NCBI GenBank assembly: GCA_023423275.1
Contig: JAFAFW010000075.1
Coordinates: 1-64,000 of the forward strand
Reading direction: 5' to 3'
Source: Pseudomonadota bacterium
GTDB lineage: Bacteria; Pseudomonadota; Alphaproteobacteria; Rhizobiales; Hyphomicrobiaceae
Length of the DNA stretch: 64,000 nucleotides
The translations under genes were made by a program, and so were the position numbers. Below the pieces are notes generated by a model. The model searched no databases, had not been told where the DNA came from, and worked only from the letters and a program-made list of their open reading frames with translations. Shown one piece after another: positions 26,469 to 35,628 of the stretch. Position 1 is the first letter of the stretch. Every line of letters begins with the position of its first letter.

Positions 26469-27650
26469 TTATTTGTAAGGGTCGGCGGCATCCCGCAGCC
26501 CATCCCCAAGAAAATTGAACGCCAGAACCACCAGGATGACGGGCACTGCGGGCAGCAACAACCAGGGATAGAGCGCAACAATATTGATATTCTGTGCCTC
26601 GGTCAGCAGCACGCCCCAGCTCGTGACCGGCGCCCGCAGGCCGAGACCCAAGAAGCTCAAGGCCGTCTCACCCAGGATCATGCTCGGAATGGCCAGCGTG
26701 GCGCTGGCGATCAGATGGCTCATGAACCCTGGGACCAGATGCCGGCCGACGATGCGCGGCGCGCCCGCACCCATGAGCTGAGCGGCCAGGACATAGTCCT
26801 CCTCGCGCAGCGACAGCAACTTGGAGCGCACGGCACGGGCCAGGCCGGTCCAATCGATGAGACCCAAGATCACGGTTATCGCGAAGTAAACAAACATCGG
26901 GCTCCATGTGACCGGCATGATGGCAGCAAGCGCCAGCCACAGAGGGATCGAGGGCAAGGATTGCAGAACCTCGATGATGCGTTGCACGACGAGATCGACG
27001 ACGCCGCCGTAGTAACCGGCGATCCCCCCGAAGAACAGCCCGAGCACGAAGCTGATCGTCACGCCGATCAGACCGATCGTCAGCGAGATGCGCGCGCCGT
27101 AAATGATACGCGACAGCATATCTCGACCCAACCGGTCGGTCCCCAGCAGGAACAGCGTGCCGCCCTTGGCCGGACAGAACAGGCGCAGGTTGCCTTCGAT
27201 CAGACCCCAGAACTTGTAGGTGTCGTCACCGCGGCAGAAGAAGCGGATCGGTTGGACGGACGTGCGATCGGTCCAGTACTCCCGCTTCAGGTTATTCATG
27301 TTCAGCGTGTAACGCTGCCCATAGACGAAGGGGCCGATGAATCGGCCGTCATGGAACAGGTGGACCGCCTGCGGCGGCGCGTAGATGCGGTCGATGTTGC
27401 GCGTCTGGTAATGGTAAGGCGCCAGGAACTCGCTGATCAGGATACTGGCGTACAGCACGGCCAGGAAGATGCCGGACGCCAGGGCAATGCGGTGCCGTTT
27501 GAACTTCCACCACATCAGGCGCCACTGGGAGGCGAGGTAGACGCGTTCCTGCGCTGTCGTCATCCGCTCGATCGAACGCGGATCGAACGGCTCTTCCGAA
27601 ACGTAATGCGGCAGCTTCTCTCCTGCCGGCGGCAGAGACGTGGTGGTCAT
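26469..27650 (-). CDS. ABC peptide-type permease (DppC/YejE-like)
   Basis: The 393-residue permease is of the DppC/OppC class with a long N-terminal extension, a first membrane helix near residue 50, a large periplasmic loop of about 100 residues carrying a DRTSVQP segment, and then five helices with the permease loop GAGAPRIVGRHLVPGF. The large loop and length resemble YejE of microcin C/oligopeptide importers. It overlaps the other permease gene by four bases. It ends the operon. Confidence 0.88.
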   Translation of the reverse strand: MTTTSLPPAGEKLPHYVSEEPFDPRSIERMTTAQERVYLASQWRLMWWKFKRHRIALASGIFLAVLYASILISEFLAPYHYQTRNIDRIYAPPQAVHLFHDGRFIGPFVYGQRYTLNMNNLKREYWTDRTSVQPIRFFCRGDDTYKFWGLIEGNLRLFCPAKGGTLFLLGTDRLGRDMLSRIIYGARISLTIGLIGVTISFVLGLFFGGIAGYYGGVVDLVVQRIIEVLQSLPSIPLWLALAAIMPVTWSPMFVYFAITVILGLIDWTGLARAVRSKLLSLREEDYVLAAQLMGAGAPRIVGRHLVPGFMSHLIASATLAIPSMILGETALSFLGLGLRAPVTSWGVLLTEAQNINIVALYPWLLLPAVPVILVVLAFNFLGDGLRDAADPYK

Positions 27651-28645
27651 TTGGTGCTCTTGCCCTGCAGCCGGATCCGCGGATCGAGATAAGCCAGAGC
27701 GATGTCCGACAGCAGAACGCCGATCACCGTGAGAAGAGCCAGCAGCATCAGGAACGAACCCGCAAGGTACATGTCCTGGCTCTGCAAGGCCTTGATCAGC
27801 ATGGGGCCTGTGGTTTCCAGCGACAGCACGATGGCCACGATCTCTGCGCCGGAAATCACCTCAGGCAGAATGCCGCCAATCCCGCCGACGAAGAAATTGA
27901 GCGACGATCTCAGCGGGTACTTCACCAATGCCTTGAAGGGATGCATGCCCTTGGCCTTGGCCGTGACCGTGTATTGCTTCTGAAGCTCGTCGAGAAGATT
28001 GGCGCGGATCTTCCGGATCATGCCCGCGGTGCCCGACAGGCCGATCACGATCACGGGGATCCACATATGCTCCATGATCGACTTGAACTTGGCCCAGCTC
28101 ATCGGCTGATCGACGAACTCTGGCGCCATCAGGTGGCCGATGGACGTCCCGAACCAGACATTGGCCAGATACATCAGCACCAGCGCCAGCAGGAAGTTGG
28201 GCACGGCAATGCCCAGCAACCCGAGAAAGGTCAGCCCGTAATCCCCCCAACTGTACTGATGGGTCGCCGAATAGATTCCGATCGGGAATGCAATCAGCCA
28301 CGTCAGTATGATGGTGACGAAGGAGACCAGCACCGTGAGGAATATTCGACTGCCGACGAGATCGCTGACAGGAAGCTGATATTCGAAAGAATAGCCCATA
28401 TCCCCTTGAACCAGCCCGGCCAGCCAGATGAAGTATCGCTCGACCGGATGCTTATCGAATCCGTACTCCTTCTTCAGGAACTCGATTTTGGCCTTGTCGG
28501 CACCCTCGCCCTGCGCTTCGAGCTCGGCCATATAGCTTTCGAAATAGTCGCCCGGCGGCAATTCCATGATGGTGAAAATCAACGCGCTGGTGAGCAGCAG
28601 CGTCGGGATCATGATCAGAATGCGGCGCAGGATGTAGGGCAGCAT
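27647..28645 (-). CDS. ABC peptide-type permease (DppB/YejB-like)
   Basis: The 332-residue protein has the DppB/OppB layout: a first helix near residues 8-28, a periplasmic stretch, then five helices with the cytoplasmic loop TAKAKGMHPFKALVKYPLRSSLNFF, which contacts the ATPase. It follows the binding-protein stop by three bases and overlaps the next permease by four, so the three are translationally linked. Partner of the DppC/YejE-like permease. Confidence 0.9.
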   Translation of the reverse strand: MLPYILRRILIMIPTLLLTSALIFTIMELPPGDYFESYMAELEAQGEGADKAKIEFLKKEYGFDKHPVERYFIWLAGLVQGDMGYSFEYQLPVSDLVGSRIFLTVLVSFVTIILTWLIAFPIGIYSATHQYSWGDYGLTFLGLLGIAVPNFLLALVLMYLANVWFGTSIGHLMAPEFVDQPMSWAKFKSIMEHMWIPVIVIGLSGTAGMIRKIRANLLDELQKQYTVTAKAKGMHPFKALVKYPLRSSLNFFVGGIGGILPEVISGAEIVAIVLSLETTGPMLIKALQSQDMYLAGSFLMLLALLTVIGVLLSDIALAYLDPRIRLQGKSTK

Positions 28646-28648
28646 GGC

Positions 28649-30577
28649 TTACTGTGTCACCTCACGGAACCAGAAGGTATCCGGCAGATAGCGCCCGAAA
28701 TAGCCTCCCGGTTCGAATGTCCAGATGCCCTCTTCCGGCACGTTGACCAGCGTGCGCGCCGCTACGATCGGCTGACGCGTTCCGTTCACCGTACCGATCG
28801 TGAACACCTGATCGGCATGGATAGCCAGCATCTCATGCCAGATGACTTTGCGCTCCTCAGAGTCGCTTGAGCTGCGCCACCGTTTCCACAGCTCGATCAG
28901 CTTTTGCACTTCCGGCAGGTCTGCGGGCTCGCCGACTTTGCCTTTCTCCTCGTAATACTGCCCCCACTTCGACCATTGAAGCTGCGCCACCGTCGTCGGC
29001 GCCAGTTCATCAGGACTCATCTCGGGCGTCGCGATCGCGTTGTCGAGGCCTTTCCAGACCAGCATCACCGTGCTGCCCGAGTGGACCCGCTTGCGGAACA
29101 GATCACGCTGCATGGGCCGGACATAGATTTTGATACCGATTTCCAGCCACGTATCGCGGATCAGAGCCAGGACATCGGATTCCTCGGTGCTTTCACCGGC
29201 CGTTTCGATGACGATCTCGGCGCGGCGGCCGTCGGGCAGAAAACGGATGCCATCGGTATCGCGCTTGGCAATACCGGCTTCGTCGAGGAGGCTGTTGGCG
29301 AGCTTCAGATCGAACTGCGACCACGCCTTCTGGTATTCCTCCTTGAACAGAGGGCTTTGCGGCAGCATCGTATTTGAGCTTTCCCGCGCCAGCCCATAGA
29401 AAATCGCCTTGTTGATCTCCCGCCTGTTGATCGCCACCGACAGGGCGCGGCGCACGCGGACGTCCCGCCAAAGCGCACGCCAGGTGAGGTCATCCGTATT
29501 GAGGTTCGGCAGCAACGCGATCCGCGAGCCTTCACCAGCCTCCCAGAGTTTGACCCTCAATCGATCATTCAGCTCGGCTTCCTTCAGGAAGGTGTAATTA
29601 TCGAAGCGGATATAGCGCACCTGCAGATCGGACTCTCCCGTACCGGTCTGGGCTGCGATCAGCGAGCTTGCCGTGATCGATACGACCACATCGTCGGCAT
29701 ACGGAAGCTGTCGCCCCTGGGCGTCGATGCGGTGGAAATAGGGATTGCGCTTGAAGGTGAAGCGCCCACTCGGCGGGTTGGTGCTGTTGCACCACGGATC
29801 AAGGCACGGAAGATCAGGGTTCTCAGGCCGATACATGCGCGACTTACGATCATGCAACGACGTCCAGTTCCGGACCCGCTCGGCCTTCGCGAGTGTATCG
29901 AGCACGTCGGGTGCCGTGTAGCGGGCATGAAACTGCTTCAGATAATGGGCCGGCGCATAGATATAGAGCGGACGCGCCCCAGCGAGGGCGGGCAGGAACG
30001 ATGGATTGGGCTCCGGCCACGTATAGCGGACCGTAATGGGATCAATGATCTCGACCAAAGGTCCCTTGCCGTTCACCAGCATCTCGATCGGCGGGCCGGT
30101 GAGCGACAACTTGTTGTTCTTGGCGACATCTTCCCAGAAATACCGGAAATCCTCCGTCGTGAACGGATGGCCGTCCGACCAGCGATGCCCGGCGCGCAGG
30201 TGCAGCGTGAAGATCCGCCCTTCGACGACATCGACGCGCGACAGGATATCCGGCACGAGGTTCAGTTTTTCGTCGTAGCCGACAAGCCGCGCGTAGTTGT
30301 TGACGACGATCATGCGCAGATCACGCTGATCTCCCATCAGGGTTCTGATCTGGCCGCCATGCCGACCGGGCTCGCGTCCTATTTTCTTCAGATCGATCAC
30401 ACGCGGATCTGACGGCACGCGTTCGGCAACCGGCGGAAGTTTTCCGGCCTGCACGTCAGCGAGCAGCGATGGTGTCTCGATCAACTGAATCGCTTGGGCG
30501 GTACATGCGGACGCCCCCATCAGGGCCATAGCCAGCGTCGCTGCGATCAGGCGGACAGCTTGCGGTACCGAGATCAT
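28649..30577 (-). CDS. ABC peptide-type solute-binding protein (family 5)
   Basis: The 642-residue protein is a family 5 (DppA/OppA-type) periplasmic binding protein. The signal peptide runs to about residue 28 (AATLAMALMGASACTAQA). Family 5 marks include FTLHLRAGHRWSDGHPFTTEDFRYF and RRALSVAINRREIN. Start ATG 30577 is chosen for GGAGGTCGG upstream. It is longer than DppA (about 535), like YejA-type proteins. It lies 16 bases after the double ATPase gene. A CxxxC-type pair near residue 225 (PCLDPWC) could form a disulfide. Ligand unknown; peptides or modified peptides are likely by family. Confidence 0.9.
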   Translation of the reverse strand: MISVPQAVRLIAATLAMALMGASACTAQAIQLIETPSLLADVQAGKLPPVAERVPSDPRVIDLKKIGREPGRHGGQIRTLMGDQRDLRMIVVNNYARLVGYDEKLNLVPDILSRVDVVEGRIFTLHLRAGHRWSDGHPFTTEDFRYFWEDVAKNNKLSLTGPPIEMLVNGKGPLVEIIDPITVRYTWPEPNPSFLPALAGARPLYIYAPAHYLKQFHARYTAPDVLDTLAKAERVRNWTSLHDRKSRMYRPENPDLPCLDPWCNSTNPPSGRFTFKRNPYFHRIDAQGRQLPYADDVVVSITASSLIAAQTGTGESDLQVRYIRFDNYTFLKEAELNDRLRVKLWEAGEGSRIALLPNLNTDDLTWRALWRDVRVRRALSVAINRREINKAIFYGLARESSNTMLPQSPLFKEEYQKAWSQFDLKLANSLLDEAGIAKRDTDGIRFLPDGRRAEIVIETAGESTEESDVLALIRDTWLEIGIKIYVRPMQRDLFRKRVHSGSTVMLVWKGLDNAIATPEMSPDELAPTTVAQLQWSKWGQYYEEKGKVGEPADLPEVQKLIELWKRWRSSSDSEERKVIWHEMLAIHADQVFTIGTVNGTRQPIVAARTLVNVPEEGIWTFEPGGYFGRYLPDTFWFREVTQ

Positions 30578-30593
30578 TATTCCGACCTCCGCT

Positions 30594-32498
30594 TCATGCT
30601 TCGGCCCCCGCTTCATACAGCTCTTTGACATCGGCATTCGGGTTCACCAGCACCTGGTGTCCCTCTCCGAGATCGATGTATTGCAGCGGGCTGCTGGCAT
30701 CGTCGGACCGAAACTGAGGCCCCCAGTTTTTGACATCCGATGCGCCACCGAGATTCAACAGTTCGAAATCGAGCGGACGATCGAGATCCGGATAGGGCAC
30801 CGCTTTCACCAGCGCCTGGGTGTAGGGATGCGCAGGCTTGCGGAACAGCACATGGCGCGGTGCGATCTCGACGAGACGCCCGCGCGCCATCACGGCAATC
30901 CGGTCCGCCATATAGTCGACCACAGCCAGATTGTGGGAGATGAAGAGGTACGTGAGACCCAGCTCGCTCTTCAGATCCTTGAGCAGATTCAATATCTGCG
31001 CCTGGACGGAAACGTCTAATGCTGACACGGGCTCGTCGCAGATCATCAGATCGGGATTGAGCGCCAAGGCGCGAGCGATGCCAATACGCTGCCGCTGCCC
31101 ACCAGAAAAGCTGTGCGGATACCGGTTCAGGAAGCGGGGATCGAGACCAACGGCCTCCATCAACTCGACGCACCGTTCCGTCTGCTCGCGCGCGCTTCCG
31201 CGGCCGTGAATTTGCAGAGGCTCGCGCAGAATGTTGAGAACCGTCATGCGCGGCGACAGGGAGCTGACCGGATCCTGAAACACCATCTGGATCTTGGGGC
31301 GGAACGCCTTCAGCTCATGGCCCTCAAGTTGCAGAAGATCGGTCTTGGTCCCGTCCGGTCCCGTGTAGACCATCGATCCCTGGTCCGGCGTCAGGGCACG
31401 CATCAGGATCTTGCTCAGGGTGGTCTTGCCGCACCCCGACTCGCCGACGAGACCGAGGCACTCTCCGCGCTTCACGTCAAAGCTCACATCGTCGACCGCT
31501 GCGACCTTCACCTCCTCCGCTCCGCCGAACCAGCCCCCCTTGCGGCGACTGAACGTCTTGCGCAGACCGCGCGCTTCGAGCACGGGCTCGCCGCATGCTT
31601 CGAGCGCCTGCGGGCGATCCGGCACGATGGCCGCCGGCTTTTCCGCGCCGATGTCCCGCAAGGACACCAGCCGCTCGCCGGGAACCATATCGAAGTGCGG
31701 CACCGCCTTGAGCAGCGCCTTCAAATAAGGATGGCTCGGGCGACGGAAGATATCTTCCGACGTTCCCGCTTCCATGATCTCCCCGTGATAGATCACCACG
31801 ACCTCGTCAGCCATGTTGGCGACGACGCCGAGATCGTGCGTGATCAGCAGCATGCCCATGTCGAGCTTTTCCTGAAGCTCTTTGAGCAGGCTCAGTACCT
31901 GGGCCTGAATGGTCACGTCGAGTGCCGTCGTCGGTTCGTCCGCGATCAGCAGCGCGGGCCTGCAGATCAACGCCATCGCGATCATGGCCCGCTGGCGTAG
32001 TCCGCCCGACAGCTCGAAGGGATACATGTCGAAAGCACGCTTGGGATTGGGGAAGCCGACCAGCCCCAGCATCTCCTCGCTGCGCGCACGAGCTTCCTTT
32101 ACGTCGACCGGCTCGTGGATCGTCAGGGCTTCGGAGATCTGATTGCCGATGGTGTGGAGTGGCGCCAGCGACGTCATCGGCTCCTGGAAAATCATCGACA
32201 TCCGCGTCCCGCGCAATGCGCGAAATTCGGGGCCGTTCGGATCCAGAGCTGCAAGGTCCGCGGGCCCGGACACGTCGCCCGCGTCGAGCAGTATGCGTCC
32301 GTTGGTCACGGCACCCGCGGCAGGCAGAATCCCCATCACCGACTGCGCGATGACCGATTTGCCCGATCCGGATTCACCAACCAACGCCACCACACTGCCG
32401 CGGCGGACGCGGAAACTCGCACCCTTGACGACTTCATGCCAGATGCCATGCAGCGAGAATGAAATCTTGAGATCTTCAATGCGCAGCAGATCGGACAT
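30594..32498 (-). CDS. ABC peptide-type importer, fused double ATPase (YejF/GsiA-like)
   Basis: The 634-residue protein holds two ABC ATPase domains. Domain 1 has Walker A GESGSGKS, signature LSGGLRQRAM and Walker B LLIADEPTTALD; domain 2 has GESGCGKTT, FSGGQRQRIG and LMICDEPVSALD. Each is followed by an oligopeptide-type C-terminal extension (PSHPYLKAL and PAHPYTQAL). Such fusions power peptide importers such as Yej and Gsi. ATG 32498 is used; a TTG 12 bases upstream is also in frame. It is the first gene of the four-gene importer operon, an order with the ATPase leading that differs from the classic dpp arrangement. Confidence 0.92.
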   Translation of the reverse strand: MSDLLRIEDLKISFSLHGIWHEVVKGASFRVRRGSVVALVGESGSGKSVIAQSVMGILPAAGAVTNGRILLDAGDVSGPADLAALDPNGPEFRALRGTRMSMIFQEPMTSLAPLHTIGNQISEALTIHEPVDVKEARARSEEMLGLVGFPNPKRAFDMYPFELSGGLRQRAMIAMALICRPALLIADEPTTALDVTIQAQVLSLLKELQEKLDMGMLLITHDLGVVANMADEVVVIYHGEIMEAGTSEDIFRRPSHPYLKALLKAVPHFDMVPGERLVSLRDIGAEKPAAIVPDRPQALEACGEPVLEARGLRKTFSRRKGGWFGGAEEVKVAAVDDVSFDVKRGECLGLVGESGCGKTTLSKILMRALTPDQGSMVYTGPDGTKTDLLQLEGHELKAFRPKIQMVFQDPVSSLSPRMTVLNILREPLQIHGRGSAREQTERCVELMEAVGLDPRFLNRYPHSFSGGQRQRIGIARALALNPDLMICDEPVSALDVSVQAQILNLLKDLKSELGLTYLFISHNLAVVDYMADRIAVMARGRLVEIAPRHVLFRKPAHPYTQALVKAVPYPDLDRPLDFELLNLGGASDVKNWGPQFRSDDASSPLQYIDLGEGHQVLVNPNADVKELYEAGAEA

Positions 32499-32788
32499 CA
32501 GGTTCGGCAATCATCTGGACAGCATTCAGGAGCCGAGAATGGCCGGTATTTCATAGGCTCGTCTATAGTTGCGAGATCGTTTGGCAACGCAACACCGCGC
32601 CCGTATCCGCAGGCATCGCAACCGGCGCGACCGATCAAGGCAGCGCCAGCCGCCCTGTCGAACGCCCGAATTCCCTTGCTGCTCTGCATCAGGCCCGTCC
32701 AACTAAGCGCCGCCGAACACAACAATGTGACACGGCTATACTTTCGAGTAGCGAAGCCTTCGACTTGAGTAAAGATGTGGATACTGCG

Positions 32789-34090
32789 TCAGCTCGCCCG
32801 TTCCTTCTTGCGCCTGCGCGCCGCTTGGCGGTCCTGGAAGGAGAGCCAGCCGTAAACCACCGGCATAAACCATGGCGTCCCGTTATACATCGGGATCATG
32901 GCCGGGGGCCGGAAGTCGAAGGCTGATTGCCCGGCATCATCGCCCAAAATCTGAAGCGCGGCCTTCCGTCCGGCCCAGGTCGCCCATACGACCCCAGAAC
33001 CGCAATATCCGGTCGCATAGCGGATACCTGCGTGCGAGAAGATCCGTGGAACCATGTCCCGGTTCATCGCGACGTAGCCAAACCAGCTATGGGCCAGTTC
33101 GACGCCGTTGAGCTCCGGAAAAATATCGACAAGCGCCTGCTTCAGATGATCCGTTGGCCATTGCGGATCGCCCGCGATCGTCCCATCACGTCCGCCGAAC
33201 AGGATACGCTGACCATCCGGCGATGGCCGGTAATAATAATGCAGCTTGCGGGTTTCCGAGCACATGACGCCCCGCGGCATGAGCTGGCGCATGAGATTGT
33301 TCGACAGCGGATGGGTGGCGATGATCCGGCTGCGCACCGGCACCAGTCGCCGGCGCAGCCAGCGGTCGGCATCGTCCGTATAACCATTCGTACCGGTAAT
33401 GACGTGCGCGGCCCGTACGCGACCACGCGCCGTTTCCAATTCGAATGCGTCGCCATCCGTTCGAACGCCGGCAACCCGCGTCTCGCTGTGGACGATCACG
33501 CCAGCAGCGAGGGTAACTCTCAGCAACTCCGCATGCAGCTTGGCGGGATGCAGTCCGCCGATGTCCTGTCTGATGACGCCGCCGTGGTAGAAATCGGTAC
33601 CCAGGATGGAACGCTGCTCATGCCGTGGCACCGGTTGGATGTCCAAGCCGAATGTCTTGTTCATGAGTTCGCCGTCACGAGCCAGCGCGTCGTAGTCCCC
33701 AGCGTTGGAGGCGCCGGTAAAGCGGCCGGTGAGGGCAAAATCGCAATCCAGCTTTTCCGTTTCGATAAAGCTCGCCAGCCAGGCACGGGCTGCCTTCGCT
33801 TCAGCCTGGATCGCGGTGGCGCGCGCCTCTCCGAATGACCTGATCATTTCCTTGTAGCTGGGACGCACGGAGCCGCTGGCGATGCCGCCGTTACGGGTCG
33901 AAGCGCCTTCGCCCGGACGCATTGCGTCGAAGACCTGCACCGCCCGCCCGGCCCGGGCCAGCGTCAGCGCCGCGCTCAATCCGGTGTAGCCTGCTCCGAC
34001 AATCGCTACGTCCGATCGGGGAGCCAATGGCTGCTGGGGTAATGCGCGCGGCGGTGCCGCTTGCCACCAGTAAGGCTCATGAGACAACAC
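32789..34090 (-). CDS. FAD-dependent amine/amino-acid oxidoreductase (DAO family)
   Basis: The protein (433 residues from the chosen start) is a DAO-superfamily flavoenzyme oxidising an amine or D-amino-acid-like substrate. The FAD Rossmann motif VAIVGAGYTGLSAALTLARAG lies near residue 28; TRNGGIASG follows, and the C-terminal GYCGSGVVWATWAGRKAAL closes the FAD site. I chose GTG 34090 because GAGGGAGGGCGGC precedes it at ideal spacing and the protein then begins VLSHEPYWW as family members do; ATG 34165 is an alternative. The last 40 residues form a basic tail. It precedes the peptide importer on the same strand, separated by 290 bases without clear features, so it may be independent. Confidence 0.87.
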   Translation of the reverse strand: MLSHEPYWWQAAPPRALPQQPLAPRSDVAIVGAGYTGLSAALTLARAGRAVQVFDAMRPGEGASTRNGGIASGSVRPSYKEMIRSFGEARATAIQAEAKAARAWLASFIETEKLDCDFALTGRFTGASNAGDYDALARDGELMNKTFGLDIQPVPRHEQRSILGTDFYHGGVIRQDIGGLHPAKLHAELLRVTLAAGVIVHSETRVAGVRTDGDAFELETARGRVRAAHVITGTNGYTDDADRWLRRRLVPVRSRIIATHPLSNNLMRQLMPRGVMCSETRKLHYYYRPSPDGQRILFGGRDGTIAGDPQWPTDHLKQALVDIFPELNGVELAHSWFGYVAMNRDMVPRIFSHAGIRYATGYCGSGVVWATWAGRKAALQILGDDAGQSAFDFRPPAMIPMYNGTPWFMPVVYGWLSFQDRQAARRRKKERAS

Positions 34091-34175
34091 GCGCCGCCCT
34101 CCCTCACCTCTCGCTGGCTCGAGGCGTGCGGGAACCGCGCCCTGGAGCCTGAGTTTCTTTGGCATTCCTAACACA

Positions 34176-34472
34176 ATGGCGCTCAATATGGACGAGAGGC
34201 GAAACGAACCATCCACCGGCAACCAGCCTTCCGCTGGCGAGGCCGCCCGCGAGCCGTTGGCCAAGTCGCTTTATGGATTGGTTCATCTTACGCGGTTAGG
34301 CTTTCAGGCAGCGGCAACCGGCTTCGAACGGCTGGAGGAAACGATGGCGCGCCGGCACGAGCGCAAGTCCATGGGCGAAGCTCCGCCTCATGCTGAGCCG
34401 CGCAAACCGGACGGTGGCACCGACCGGATCGCTCGGCCGCCCGAGGATGACACCCCGCAAAGCCGGCACTAG
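34176..34472 (+). CDS. Small hypothetical protein
   Basis: The 98-residue hydrophilic product has one amphipathic stretch (AKSLYGLVHLTRLGFQAAATGFERLEE, residues about 29-55, quoted here as two neighbouring pieces of helix) and disordered, charged ends. I recognise no family. No clear ribosome site precedes ATG 34176 or ATG 34188, and it is divergent from the oxidoreductase. Codon use and the amphipathic core favour a real gene, but confidence is moderate. Confidence 0.45.
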   Translation: MALNMDERRNEPSTGNQPSAGEAAREPLAKSLYGLVHLTRLGFQAAATGFERLEETMARRHERKSMGEAPPHAEPRKPDGGTDRIARPPEDDTPQSRH

Positions 34473-34502
34473 CTCTTCCCATTCTTCAGTCGAGCCTGAC
34501 CC

Positions 34503-35288
34503 TTGGACAGCAGCATCTCGGATATCCGCCGGATCGGCTCGATGGGGGCGGGGTTGTCCTGCCGGCGCGTGGAATTTTCGAGCCTCCCGGCATCAGACCG
34601 CCAGATCGTCTGCTTCCTTCCCTGGCTGTTCAGTTATGCACGTAGTATCGATGCCGGGCTTATTCCTGCCGGCTGTCTGCTGGCATACGAAATGCCACAC
34701 GCCATTGTCAGTCCCTCACCCGATAAATCGATCGAAGCCCTGCAAGTCGTGGTGCGGGATTTTCGAGAGTTCATGGATCGGCGACAGTTGCATCCGGCCA
34801 GCCTGACCTTGGTGGGATTGAGCATCGGCAATTTTGCAGCAACCTATATCGCAAACCAGATCGGCGCCCGGCTGTATTCGGTAGCCTCGGGTGATCGCGG
34901 TGAGGAACTCGTCTGGAACAGCGTTCTCGCAAAAGGCATTCGCGCGCAGGCCGAAGCTCGCGGGCTGAGCTACGCCGACTTCAAAACGGCGCTGCACGCA
35001 TTCAATCCGATCAACAATCTCGATAACCTGGGCGACGGCTCCATTTTCATCTCGGGCCGTTTCGATAGGGTTGTGCCGTATCGTTGCGCCAGCACCATTG
35101 CCGTGACGGCGCGCACCCGCAACCACACCATGCGGCGCATTGTTTTGCCGTTCGGCCATTCCGGAACTCTGTTCACCGGGATCCGGGGTTTGCACTTTTT
35201 CATGAGACGCCATGAGGTTAGCGGCATGCTGCCGGCGAACCGGGCGGGCGCTGAACGTGGCTCCACGGCATGGTTGCCCAATCCCTAG
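34503..35288 (+). CDS. Divergent alpha/beta-hydrolase-like protein
   Basis: The product (261 residues from TTG 34503, or 248 from ATG 34542) has the order of an alpha/beta hydrolase triad: serine in VGLSIGNF (a GxSxG elbow), aspartate in ISGRFDRVVP and histidine in PFGHSGTL. The rest is not close to any family I know, and the elbow lacks the usual small residue at the last position. It could be a lipase- or esterase-like enzyme. It is the last gene before the stress island, and no stress-type promoter precedes it. Confidence 0.65.
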   Translation: MDSSISDIRRIGSMGAGLSCRRVEFSSLPASDRQIVCFLPWLFSYARSIDAGLIPAGCLLAYEMPHAIVSPSPDKSIEALQVVVRDFREFMDRRQLHPASLTLVGLSIGNFAATYIANQIGARLYSVASGDRGEELVWNSVLAKGIRAQAEARGLSYADFKTALHAFNPINNLDNLGDGSIFISGRFDRVVPYRCASTIAVTARTRNHTMRRIVLPFGHSGTLFTGIRGLHFFMRRHEVSGMLPANRAGAERGSTAWLPNP

Positions 35289-35364
35289 CGGATTAAACCA
35301 GAAAATAATCCGTTATTTTATGAGCTTGGATCTGATTAGCTCAGAAAAAATATCACGCTCTCCG

Positions 35365-35389
35365 GGAACCTACTGGCAAATTTCACGTT
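35365..35389 (+). promoter_or_regulatory. EcfG-type stress promoter (perfect), for a candidate sRNA
   Basis: GGAAC at 35365-35369, a 16-base spacer and CGTT at 35386-35389 match the general-stress sigma factor (EcfG) consensus exactly. No coding gene begins within 200 bases; a strong terminator follows at 35457. Expected transcription start is near 35396. Confidence 0.75.
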
Positions 35390-35395
35390 CCACGA

Positions 35396-35488
35396 TCGCG
35401 ACCTCATCAACAAACTCCCTACGCCCCCCCCCCGTGGCGAGAGATGTGGTCGGTGCAGGGGGCGCCTTCCCTCGGCGCCCCCTGTTTT
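35396..35488 (+). ncRNA. Candidate stress-induced small RNA
   Basis: This stretch lies between a perfect EcfG promoter and a perfect 10-base-pair terminator with a T-tract, predicting an RNA of about 90 nt. It has no start codon with a ribosome site and no open frame of note. The 5' half is low in G (ACCTCATCAACAAACTCCC), then comes a run of ten C (35424-35433), then a purine-rich part before the terminator stem. The unpaired C-rich segment is the type of seed that binds ribosome sites. GsrN of Caulobacter is a known EcfG-dependent sRNA with a C-rich loop; homology to it is not shown here. Exact ends are inferred. Confidence 0.55.
35457..35488 (+). terminator. Strong intrinsic terminator
   Basis: AGGGGGCGCC (35457-35466) and GGCGCCCCCT (35474-35483) form a perfect 10-base-pair stem with a 7-base loop, followed by GTTTTGCTT. 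The T-rich side is on the plus strand only, so it ends plus-strand transcripts. Confidence 0.8.
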
Positions 35489-35569
35489 GCTTCGAAGGAT
35501 TTCATCAGCGGTATTGGGAGTTTCGTGAGGTCCGATATTTGGAAGCACGGAACACTGATACGGGTACGG

Positions 35570-35594
35570 GGAACCTAAAAAAGTCTTCTTGGTT
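35570..35594 (+). promoter_or_regulatory. Near-consensus EcfG promoter for the DUF6745 pair
   Basis: GGAAC at 35570-35574, a 16-base AT-rich spacer and GGTT at 35591-35594 (one change from CGTT). It lies 34 bases before ATG 35629, the first gene of a two-gene operon, and just after the sRNA terminator. Confidence 0.5.
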
Positions 35595-35628
35595 GATCCT
35601 GCAGCCAATCGGAAGTGGGAGCTCGATA

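Noticed and set aside
32498..32725. Minus-strand frame of 75 codons just upstream of the double ATPase
   Set aside because: Weak start, no ribosome site, low-complexity composition; the 290-base gap more likely holds the importer promoter.
35330..35345. GATTAGCTCAG resembling a tRNA D-arm
   Set aside because: No T-arm or acceptor stem follows; an A-run breaks the arm at once.
35424..35433. Poly-C tract as a phase-variation switch of a coding gene
   Set aside because: No credible gene is translated across it; it lies within the predicted sRNA.
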